64,000 bases of DNA from positions 41,640 to 105,639 of the forward strand of contig JBKDAN010000020.1 of the NCBI GenBank assembly GCA_046316615.1, read 5' to 3'. The DNA comes from BJHL01 sp040378885. Its GTDB lineage: Bacteria > Planctomycetota > Phycisphaerae > Phycisphaerales > UBA1924. The translations under genes and the position numbers were made by a program. The notes beneath the pieces are model-generated. The model saw only the letters and a list, made by a program, of their open reading frames with translations, had not been told where the DNA came from and did not search any database. Positions 9,805 to 17,850 of this stretch are shown one piece after another (the stretch's first letter is position 1; each line of letters opens with the position of its first letter).

Positions 9805-9878
9805 TCGGGGTGACAGGATTTGAACCTGCGACCTTTTCGTCCCGAACGAAACGCGCTACCAAGCTGCGCTACACCCCG
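9805..9878 (-). tRNA. tRNA-Pro (anticodon CGG)
   Basis: Read on the minus strand, 74 bases fold as a cloverleaf: acceptor CGGGGTG/CACCCCG, D arm GCGC-AGCTTGGTA-GCGC, anticodon stem TTTCG/CGAAA around loop TTCGGGA (anticodon CGG, decoding CCG), T arm GCAGG-TTCAAAT-CCTGT, discriminator A. No CCA is encoded. Its 3' end is the source of the repeat copies at 4.4 and 6.96 kb. Confidence 0.95.
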
Positions 9879-10045
9879 GTGTGTAAGAGAGGATGATAGG
9901 CGCGGCTGAGTGGTATGGCAAAGAATGCGGGGATTGCGGCGTTATCGCGGTTTGTGCAGCTTACGAGCGTGATTGCGCGTCGCGCGGCAGCATTCGGGCG
10001 GGCGTGGTCGCCAACGTGGGATTGCGGCGGGTATCCTCGCTGCGC

Positions 10046-11344
10046 ATGCAAGCACTTCTTCTGCGCGGCGGTCGTGTGATTGATCCGGCATCGCGACGCG
10101 ATGAGATCGCGGATGTTGCGATTGCAGGCGGCGTGATTGCCGCCATCGGATCGCAGTTGCCCGTGCCCGCCGGCGCGAAGGTCATCGATGCGGAAGGCTG
10201 CATCGTGATGCCGGGCCTGGTTGATCCACACGTGCACCTGCGCGAGCCGGGACAGGAGCACAAAGAAACGATCGCGACGGGCACCGCAGCGGCGGTCGCC
10301 GGCGGGTTTACGACTGTTGTGTGCATGCCCAACACCAGTCCTGCGCTGGATACGCCGGAAACTCTGGCGTGGGTGCAGCAGCGAGCCGGGCAGACAGCGG
10401 CGTGCCGGGTGTTTGCAACCGCCGCGGTGACGCGCGGCCGGAAGGGTGAAGAACTCACTGAGATTCACCTGCTGCGCGAAGCGGGCGCAGTGGCGTTTAC
10501 GGATGACGGCGACTGTGTGCCCACGGCGGGCATGATGTCGCGCGTGCTTGGCGCGGTGGCAAGCACCGGCTGCTGCTTCATGCAACACTGCCAGGAGCCC
10601 ACGATGACGCGCGGTAGCGCGATGCACGGTGGCGCGATTGCCACGCGACTTGGTCTGGCGGGCTGGTCGCGCGCCGCGGAAGAAGTCATCATCGAACGTG
10701 ATGTGCGACTCAATCGCGGAGTGAATTGCCGATATCACGTGCAACACATGAGCAGCGGCGAGAGCGTGGACATCGTGCGGCGCGCCCGTGCGAGCGGACA
10801 GCCGGTAACGGCGGAAGTCAGTCCGCATCACCTTGTGCTGACCCATGACATCTGCGACAACTACAACACGCTGGGCAAGGTGAATCCGCCGGTTCGCGAG
10901 AAGAAAGACATTGAAGCACTCATCGCGGGTGTTGCGGACGGCACGGTGACGGTGCTGGCCACCGATCACGCTCCGCATAGCGCTGACGAAAAGGCTCTGC
11001 CCTTTGAAGAAGCTCCTTTCGGCATGGTGGGACTCGAAACCGCGCTGCCGCTTTACGTGGAAGCCTTGGTGACCAGCGGTGCCATCGACTGGCGTCGGCT
11101 GGTTGCCATGCTGACTATCGAACCGGCCACGCTGTGCAACCTCGATGGCATGGGCATTGGCCAGCTCCAGGTGAATGGCCCGGCCGACGTGACCGTGTTT
11201 GACCCCCACGTGAAGTGGACATGTCTGCCCGAGAAGCTGGCAAGCAAGAGCAAGAACACGCCGTATGGCGGACGCTCGCTCACAGGTCGCACGGTGTTGA
11301 CCGTCGTGAGCGGACTAGTGCGGCACGAACTGCCACGCACGTAA
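10046..11344 (+). CDS. pyrC: dihydroorotase (type I)
   Basis: This 432-residue cytosolic zinc enzyme cyclises N-carbamoyl-aspartate to dihydroorotate, the third step of de novo pyrimidine synthesis. It shows the metal-binding DPHVHLREPG motif (~residues 56-65), the substrate motif MPNT, and the late TDHAPHSADEK loop with the catalytic Asp. Length and motifs fit the type I (Bacillus/Aquifex-like) class. The ATG at 10046 (MQALLLRGG) is chosen because the family starts with this beta strand; the frame is open further upstream only by chance. No other pyr genes are adjacent. Confidence 0.95.
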   Translation: MQALLLRGGRVIDPASRRDEIADVAIAGGVIAAIGSQLPVPAGAKVIDAEGCIVMPGLVDPHVHLREPGQEHKETIATGTAAAVAGGFTTVVCMPNTSPALDTPETLAWVQQRAGQTAACRVFATAAVTRGRKGEELTEIHLLREAGAVAFTDDGDCVPTAGMMSRVLGAVASTGCCFMQHCQEPTMTRGSAMHGGAIATRLGLAGWSRAAEEVIIERDVRLNRGVNCRYHVQHMSSGESVDIVRRARASGQPVTAEVSPHHLVLTHDICDNYNTLGKVNPPVREKKDIEALIAGVADGTVTVLATDHAPHSADEKALPFEEAPFGMVGLETALPLYVEALVTSGAIDWRRLVAMLTIEPATLCNLDGMGIGQLQVNGPADVTVFDPHVKWTCLPEKLASKSKNTPYGGRSLTGRTVLTVVSGLVRHELPRT

Positions 11345-11450
11345 AGGTTGAGTTGAAACACGTTCACGGCAATCTACTCGCTTGATACGTGGAATGACGG
11401 AAACGCCCCGCGTGTGCATCCGGGTGGAGCAACCTCTCGAGGATCGCAGT

Positions 11451-12563
11451 ATGTGGCAGCACTTGATCTACTGGGCGGCAATTGCAACTGCGAACGCGGC
11501 GTGGGGCATGGCTCCACAGAACGCAACACCCAACCCGCCCGTTGCGACGTCGCAACAGCTTGGCATCAGCTTTGATCGCTTCGAAACGCTCGACACATTC
11601 GGTCGCACGATTACGTACTACGTGTCGGTGCCGCCTGCGAATCCTGAAGCCAGTCGCCCGCTGGTGCTTGTGATTCAGGGCTCGGGCTGCTCGTCGATTT
11701 GGCAAGAGGTGCCTGCTACGGACTCAGCGTCGGACGCGAAGCCTCGCATCGGTGGTGGCTTGCAGAACATGGTGATGCGTGACTATGGCGGCGAGGTGCG
11801 CATCGTGGCGGTAGAGAAGCCCGGCGTTCAGTTTCTCGACAATCCGCAGCCGCCCGGCACTGGGACTCCATGCAGCGTGGAGTTCAAGACGCATCACACG
11901 CCACCCGAGTGGTCCGCCGCGCTCAGTGCTGCGCTGCGTCAATCGCTGTCGCTGCCGGGCGTTGATCCCTCGCGCGTGCTCGTCATCGGGCACAGTGAGG
12001 GCGCCGACATGGCCAGCTACGTCGCACAAGCCAATCCCGACATCGTGACGCACGCAGCGTGCCTTGCTGGCGCGGGCATCACGCAGCTCTTCGACATGAC
12101 GCAGCTTGCATGGGCCGAGCAAACGCCGGGCGAAAGTCACGAAGTTCGCGGTGATCGCGTGCAAGCCGTGTACAACATTTGGGCCGAGATTCAGCGCGAT
12201 CCGGGTTCGATTGAGAAGTCGGTGTGGGGCCATCCGTACAAGCGCTGGTCAAGCTTTGCCGCGGTAAGCCCGGTTGAAAGTCTGCTCGCGACGGACCCAC
12301 GCACGCAACTGTTTCTTGCACATGGCACGAGCGATCAGGCAGTACCGATCGCGAGCTTCGACGCGGGGCTTGCAATCCTTGCTAGCAAAGGACGCACCGC
12401 CACGGTGCGGCGATTGCCCGGGCTTGATCACGGCTTTGCCCGCGAGGGCGAAGCGTTAGGCAGCGGCATGCGGGAGATTGTGGGTGATGCGATGCGCTGG
12501 TTCCTGACCAACCAGCCCACGCCAGAAGTGGCGGAGCCGCTGCTGCAACCGGTCAATCCGTAA
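11451..12563 (+). CDS. exported alpha/beta hydrolase (peptidase/esterase-like)
   Basis: From the ATG at 11451 the 370-residue protein has an N-terminal signal-like segment (LIYWAAIATANAAWGMA). The hydrolase domain follows, with the strand PLVLVIQGSG, nucleophile elbow GHSEGAD, an Asp in HGTSDQAVP and the catalytic His in GLDHGF. This fits S9-like or dienelactone-hydrolase-like serine hydrolases acting outside the cytoplasm. The substrate is unknown. It lies between pyrC and purL on the same strand, with about 105 bp and 80 bp gaps, so shared transcription is possible, but no functional link is evident. Confidence 0.8.
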   Translation: MWQHLIYWAAIATANAAWGMAPQNATPNPPVATSQQLGISFDRFETLDTFGRTITYYVSVPPANPEASRPLVLVIQGSGCSSIWQEVPATDSASDAKPRIGGGLQNMVMRDYGGEVRIVAVEKPGVQFLDNPQPPGTGTPCSVEFKTHHTPPEWSAALSAALRQSLSLPGVDPSRVLVIGHSEGADMASYVAQANPDIVTHAACLAGAGITQLFDMTQLAWAEQTPGESHEVRGDRVQAVYNIWAEIQRDPGSIEKSVWGHPYKRWSSFAAVSPVESLLATDPRTQLFLAHGTSDQAVPIASFDAGLAILASKGRTATVRRLPGLDHGFAREGEALGSGMREIVGDAMRWFLTNQPTPEVAEPLLQPVNP

Positions 12564-12640
12564 GCGATGGTGTGCAAGGGACATCAGGCGGTCTTTGTCG
12601 CGCGGAGGATAAGTGCGGAGCGTCCGAGTACGATGCGGGC

Positions 12641-15600
12641 GTGAGCTCCTCCCCCGCCGCCGCTGTCGCCGTCCATCGCATTGAAGTGCGCACCAAGCCC
12701 GGCTTGCTTGATCCGCGGGCCGATGTCGCTGCCAACAAGGCACGCCGACTGGGCTACGCCATCAGCAGCGCGAGCAGTGCGCGCGTGTATCTGGTCGAGG
12801 CGCCGTTGTCACGCGACCAGCTTGGCCGCGTGATGGACCGCCTGCTTGCGGACCCCGTGGTTGAATCAGCAACCGTGGGCGCGAGTTCTGCACCGGCGGG
12901 CAGCGTGACGATTGAAGTGCACCCGTTGCCTGGCGTGATGGACCCTGCTGCGCAGAGCGTGCGTGAAGCGATCATCGACCTGACCGGCTTGCATGCCGAT
13001 GCGGCACAGGTCAGCACGGGCGTGCGGTACGACCTGCAAGGCCTGACGAAGGACCAGGCCGAGCGGCTGGGCAAGACTGCGCTTGGCAACCCTGCGATTC
13101 ACCAGATTCTCACGCAGGCGTGGACGCCCACGCAGCTTCCCAAAGGACACGCGTATTCGTTCAAGCTCGTCACGGTGCCCGTGCGTTCTCTCGACGACGC
13201 GGGACTCATGAAGCTGAGCAAAGACGGGCATCTGTTCCTGAACTTGCAGGAGATGCAGGCGATTCGAGAGCATTTCCAGAAGCTTGGTCGCGATGCGACG
13301 GATATCGAACTTGAAACGCTGGCGCAGACGTGGAGTGAGCATTGCGTCCACAAGACGCTCAAGGCAAAGGTGCGATATCGGGAGGAAGGGGTACAGCAAG
13401 CGAGCGAACATGCGAGCGAGGCAAGCAACAGCTTGTCACTCGTGAACACTGCACGTCCCGGTTTTTCACGCGATGCGGACGGCTCACTCATCATCGACAA
13501 CCTGCTCAAGCGCACGGTGGCCGCTGCGACGCACGAACTGATTGCTGACGGCATCGATTGGACACTGAGCGTGTTCAAGGACAACTCTGGCGTCATCGCC
13601 TTCGACGACAACTGGGGTGTGTGCATCAAGGTGGAAACGCACAACCGGCCCAGCGCCATCGAGCCCTACGGCGGCGCGGCCACCGGCATTGGCGGCTGCA
13701 TTCGCGATGTGATCGGCACGGGCCTTGGCGCAAAGCCGATCGCCAGCACCGATGTGTTCTGCGTGGCTGACCCCACGCGCTGGAACGAAACCGCGAGTGA
13801 CACCAGCAAGAAGCAATTGCCACCGGGCGTGCTGCACCCGCGCCGCGTGCTGACGGAAGTCGTCGCGGGCGTGCGCGACTACGGCAATCGCATGGGCATC
13901 CCCACCATCACGGGCGGCGTCTTCTTTGATGATCGCTACGTGGGCAACCCGCTGGTCTTCTGTGGCTGTATCGGGCTCATTCCGCGTCACTTGGTACATG
14001 GCAAAGCCAATCCGGGCGACCGCATCATCGCACTGGGCGGCCGCACCGGTCGCGACGGCATCCATGGTGCGACCTTTAGCAGTGGCGAACTGCAAAGCAC
14101 CAGCGCGACGGAGTTTTCGCATGCAGTGCAAATCGGCAACGCGATTGAAGAAAAACGCGTCCTCGACGTGATCCTTCGTGCTCGCGAATCGGCGAACGGC
14201 AAGCCTCTGTATAGCGCCATGACTGACTGCGGCGCAGGTGGCTTCTCGTCCGCCGTTGGCGAGATGGGCAGCAAGCTGGGTGCACGCGTCACACTTGAAA
14301 CCGCGCCGCTCAAGTATGAAGGTCTGCGTTACGACGAGGTGTGGATCAGCGAGGCACAGGAGCGCATGGTGCTTGCGGTGCCCGCAGCCAATGTGTCTGC
14401 TCTCCATCGCATCTGCAACGAAGAAGGCGTGGAACTCTGCGATCTTGGCGAATTCGGCACGCCCGGCAGCGAACTGATCCTGACGTTCCAAGGCCACGAA
14501 GTGGGTCGTCTCGCGATGGACTTCATTCACGACGGCCTGCCCAACCCCACGCGCGAAGCCGTGTGGCGTCCGCACAGTTCGAGCGGCACGGGAAGCGCCG
14601 TGGTATCGCCGACGCACTCAGTCATATCCACATTGCTTTCGGTGTTGTCGCACCCCACTGTTGCCAGCAAGCACTGGATCATCCGTCAGTACGACCACGA
14701 AGTGCAGGGCGCCAGTGCGCTCAAGCCGCTTGTGGGCCCGCTCTCTCGCGGACCGGGCGATGCAAGCGTCATCACGCCCGTCGCTGGCTCGTCTCGTGGC
14801 GTCGCGCTTTCGCAGGGCCTCCAGAACACCTTCGGCGATGCTTCGCTGGGCGGTGATCCGTACTGGATGACGCTCGCCAGCATCGATGAGTGCGTGCGCA
14901 ATCTGGTTTGTGTCGGGGCTGATCCTGCACGCATCGCGATTCTCGACAACTTCTGCTGGGCCAGCTGCGACAAGCACGAGAACCTCGGCGCGCTCGTTCG
15001 CGCGGCCGCGGCGTGCTACGACGGTGCAATGGCGTACCGCACGCCGTTCGTCAGCGGCAAGGACTCACTCTCAAACCAGCTTCGTTACACCGACCCTGCA
15101 ACCGGTCAGCAGAAGCTGATCGAGATTCCGCCCACGCTGCTCATCACGGGTATGGCGATTGTGTCGGATGTTGCACGCTGCGTGAGCATGGACGCCAAGC
15201 AACCGGGCAACACGCTGCTCTTGATTGGCGAAACAACTGGCAAGCTGGGCGGCAGTCTGGTGCACACACTGCACAACCCCCAAGCCATCGCCGACATGCC
15301 GCGTGTGGACCTGAAGAAGGGCCCCGCGACGGCCAAGCTCGTCGCGTCGCTGATCTCGCAGGACCTGGTCGCGAGCGCTCACGACTGCAGCGAAGGTGGC
15401 GTGCTGACTGCCGTCGCTGAAATGCTCATCGCGGGCGACAACCCCAAGGCCGCGCGGCTGGGTGCTGAACTCTCGCCCACGCTGGGCAAGCTGTCCGCGG
15501 CCGCCTTCGCGTTTGGCGAAGATCACAGCCGCTATGTGCTGGAAGTGGCAACGAACAACGTTGCGGCGGTACAGGAAACTGCCAGTGCTGCGGGGATCAC

Positions 15601-15715
15601 GGTCACGCAACTGGGTACGCTGAACAGCTCGGGCGTCCTCGCGTGGTCTGCGTGCGATGTGCGCGTGCCAGTCGATGAACTGGCCAAGGCGTGGCTCACG
15701 CCGCTGGATTGGTAA
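12641..15715 (+). CDS. purL: phosphoribosylformylglycinamidine synthase, PurL with PurS-like N-terminal domains
   Basis: The protein is about 1,024 residues. It catalyses the ATP- and glutamine-dependent conversion of FGAR to FGAM in purine synthesis. The N-terminus holds two related PurS-like segments (IEVRTKPGLLDPRA and IEVHPLPGVMDPAA). The PurL core follows: TWSEHCVHKT, the KVETHNRPSAIEPYGGAATG nucleotide/metal site, a second AIRS-like half with GDASLGGDPYWM, and SAHDCSEGG near the end. It stops after the second synthase half without a GATase domain, so a separate PurQ must supply ammonia. A GTG at 12641 (VSSSPAAA) is my preferred start; 12572 is also open. It is much longer than Bacillus PurL (~740) and shorter than E. 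coli PurL (~1,295). Confidence 0.92.
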   Translation: MSSSPAAAVAVHRIEVRTKPGLLDPRADVAANKARRLGYAISSASSARVYLVEAPLSRDQLGRVMDRLLADPVVESATVGASSAPAGSVTIEVHPLPGVMDPAAQSVREAIIDLTGLHADAAQVSTGVRYDLQGLTKDQAERLGKTALGNPAIHQILTQAWTPTQLPKGHAYSFKLVTVPVRSLDDAGLMKLSKDGHLFLNLQEMQAIREHFQKLGRDATDIELETLAQTWSEHCVHKTLKAKVRYREEGVQQASEHASEASNSLSLVNTARPGFSRDADGSLIIDNLLKRTVAAATHELIADGIDWTLSVFKDNSGVIAFDDNWGVCIKVETHNRPSAIEPYGGAATGIGGCIRDVIGTGLGAKPIASTDVFCVADPTRWNETASDTSKKQLPPGVLHPRRVLTEVVAGVRDYGNRMGIPTITGGVFFDDRYVGNPLVFCGCIGLIPRHLVHGKANPGDRIIALGGRTGRDGIHGATFSSGELQSTSATEFSHAVQIGNAIEEKRVLDVILRARESANGKPLYSAMTDCGAGGFSSAVGEMGSKLGARVTLETAPLKYEGLRYDEVWISEAQERMVLAVPAANVSALHRICNEEGVELCDLGEFGTPGSELILTFQGHEVGRLAMDFIHDGLPNPTREAVWRPHSSSGTGSAVVSPTHSVISTLLSVLSHPTVASKHWIIRQYDHEVQGASALKPLVGPLSRGPGDASVITPVAGSSRGVALSQGLQNTFGDASLGGDPYWMTLASIDECVRNLVCVGADPARIAILDNFCWASCDKHENLGALVRAAAACYDGAMAYRTPFVSGKDSLSNQLRYTDPATGQQKLIEIPPTLLITGMAIVSDVARCVSMDAKQPGNTLLLIGETTGKLGGSLVHTLHNPQAIADMPRVDLKKGPATAKLVASLISQDLVASAHDCSEGGVLTAVAEMLIAGDNPKAARLGAELSPTLGKLSAAAFAFGEDHSRYVLEVATNNVAAVQETASAAGITVTQLGTLNSSGVLAWSACDVRVPVDELAKAWLTPLDW

Positions 15716-15748
15716 GTGCGGTTAACCCGCGCGAGTGACAAAACGATG

Positions 15749-15775
15749 CAGGCCTAAGCGCAACGCTTAGGCCTG
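15749..15775. terminator. bidirectional terminator hairpin
   Basis: A perfect 12-bp stem (CAGGCCTAAGCG, loop CAA, CGCTTAGGCCTG) sits between the convergent ends of purL and the TolC-like gene, followed by ATTTGATTTT. Confidence 0.8.
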
Positions 15776-15815
15776 ATTTGATTTTCGAATAGCCCATCAC
15801 GACGAACGTCGCGCA

Positions 15816-17582
15816 TCACATGCCGGGCAGTCGCTGCAGCGTGCCATCACGAGCCACGCGCAGTTGATCGGTCTCGAGCAAGTACTGCAAGATCGCAGTG
15901 CGCAGCGCCGTCTGCGCCGCATCGCGAGCGTTTTCGGCGCGCAGCAGTTCGTTCTCCGTATCAACGATTTCCTGCGGCTGCACTTCAGCCTCGTTGAGCT
16001 TCTGCGCACGCAGACGCCGACGGTTGATGTCCACCTGCTGTTCGGCGATACGAAGCTGAAACCGAGCGCGGTCCACGGCGCGGGCGGATCGACGGGCGGA
16101 CAGCACGGTTTCATCCTGCAGTCGCGAGTGATCCCGCTGGGCGCGTTCGTAGCGAATCTGCGCAGTTCGCACCGCCAGTCGCTCCTGCTCACGATCCAGC
16201 GGCGCACTCAGCGTCGCGCCGATGCGGTATCGCGTGTCATCGCCGCTCAGGTTGAGGCCTGCACTGTTGTTGTCGGGATCGGTCGGCACGCCGACTTCAC
16301 CGGAAACAGCAAGATCGGGCAGCAAGCCGTCCTTGGCGACGTCGATGCCGCGGCGTGAATCCAGCAGCCGGTCTGACGAGTTCTGCAAGTCGAGCCGATA
16401 CTGAAGCGCGATTTTCGCGGCTTCATCGGGGTCCGCATCAGGCTCCTTCAGCACAGGCAGATCAGTTGCGATGTCGAGACGAGCGTCGATGGGCAGTCCC
16501 AGTCGCACCTTGAAACGATCCAGTGTGAGCACGTACTGCTCGACGAGTTCGGAGAGCGACACTTCTGCGTTCGCCACTTGGTTCTGCGTGATGGCGGTCT
16601 GAAATGCCTGCAGTCGACCCGCGTCCACACGAGCCTGTGTCGCTTGGTTGAACTGCCGCAGACTTTGCAACTGCCGCAACTGGTTGGCGATGCTCGCACG
16701 CGTCTGCAGCAGCGAGAAGTAGTCGGTCGCGATATCCACCAGATACGAGCGGCGGAAGCGTTCAAACGTGCGCGACTGGTACACCAAGTCGCGTTCAGCT
16801 TGAATCAAATCCTCGCGAGCGATACTGCCCGCGCCGCGCAGCAGAGGGATGTTGCCCGCCAGCACGAGTTCACTGCTCTGACGATACTCGTTGCTTGACT
16901 GATCGCGCAGGTAATCGGTCGCGTTGATGAGCCAGCGTGCCTCAAGCTGGCCGCCGCTGGGCAGCCTTTGTGTGGCCCGTAGCGTGTTGATCACATTCAG
17001 CGCGGGGTCGGTGTCGCCATTGTCAAGCGTGTCACTCAGTTGCACCGTTGTGTCGTTGAAGAGCCGCGGCCCCCACAGGTGGCGCTCCTGCAGCAGCGAG
17101 ATGGCTGACAACAGGTAGTCTTCCTGCGCCGTCAGATACTCGCGACCCGTGCGCTGACTGATTTGCCACGCTTGCTCCAGCGTGATGGTCTGGACTTCCA
17201 CTCCCTCGGTGCTGGCCATCATCTCCGCGGCCATGCGCTCGGGGTCGCCCAGCAACTGGCGATCGACATTGACCTGGCCCAAGAGCCGCCGCAGGCGGGC
17301 CGCGACATCGCGATCTTCGGCAGCCGCCGTGAAGTTGAGCTCATCCGCCCGGGGATTGACCGAAGTCGGAGACTTTTCGCGGGCCTCGCCGGGAGCCCGG
17401 CCTGAAGCGACCACTGGCACGGTGGGACCATCAAGTTCCTGCCGAAGGCGCAGTGATTGCTCGCGCGTCAGGTCCGCAATGCGCCGGTCCATGCCGCTGC
17501 CGCTGCAACCGGCGAGCGCGACCAGTGCGGCAATCGATGCGCAAGATGCTGAGAAAGCGATAGTTGTGACGCGCGTCTGCAT
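15816..17582 (-). CDS. TolC-family outer-membrane efflux lipoprotein
   Basis: The 588-residue protein begins with a lipoprotein signal (MQTRVTTIAF...LAGC, lipobox LVALAGC). The remainder is long amphipathic helices with two related halves, typical of the TolC/OEP fold, including RLGLPIDARLDI in the middle and a second helical half ending near LQYLLETDQLRV. Such proteins form the trimeric outer-membrane duct of type I secretion or RND efflux. No inner-membrane pump or adaptor gene is adjacent, so the partner lies elsewhere. It is divergent from the GH35 gene with about 270 bp between them. Confidence 0.85.
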   Translation of the reverse strand: MQTRVTTIAFSASCASIAALVALAGCSGSGMDRRIADLTREQSLRLRQELDGPTVPVVASGRAPGEAREKSPTSVNPRADELNFTAAAEDRDVAARLRRLLGQVNVDRQLLGDPERMAAEMMASTEGVEVQTITLEQAWQISQRTGREYLTAQEDYLLSAISLLQERHLWGPRLFNDTTVQLSDTLDNGDTDPALNVINTLRATQRLPSGGQLEARWLINATDYLRDQSSNEYRQSSELVLAGNIPLLRGAGSIAREDLIQAERDLVYQSRTFERFRRSYLVDIATDYFSLLQTRASIANQLRQLQSLRQFNQATQARVDAGRLQAFQTAITQNQVANAEVSLSELVEQYVLTLDRFKVRLGLPIDARLDIATDLPVLKEPDADPDEAAKIALQYRLDLQNSSDRLLDSRRGIDVAKDGLLPDLAVSGEVGVPTDPDNNSAGLNLSGDDTRYRIGATLSAPLDREQERLAVRTAQIRYERAQRDHSRLQDETVLSARRSARAVDRARFQLRIAEQQVDINRRRLRAQKLNEAEVQPQEIVDTENELLRAENARDAAQTALRTAILQYLLETDQLRVARDGTLQRLPGM

Positions 17583-17850
17583 GGTTTTTCGCGGTCGCCT
17601 TTCGGGAAAAAGAAGGATCGTGTGGCGTTGATTCGCTGGCCGAGAACTTATCGTTTCAGGAGAAAACTTGGATGGTGTTGGGGATGGTTCTCGGGGTCAA
17701 GTCCCGGGAAAGATTGTTTGGAACTAGCCAAACGCCTCATGCAAACCTAAACTCGGCACCTTCCGCTGTCGGCCCAAGTGAGGACTTGCTAACTTCTGCA
17801 ACTCCCCGCCTGGCTCCCCGCCAGCGCACTTTGACAGGGCCCCAACCGCA

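Noticed and set aside
9638..9862. Open frames across the tRNA-Pro region on both strands
   Set aside because: They read through the tRNA and terminator and have no independent support.
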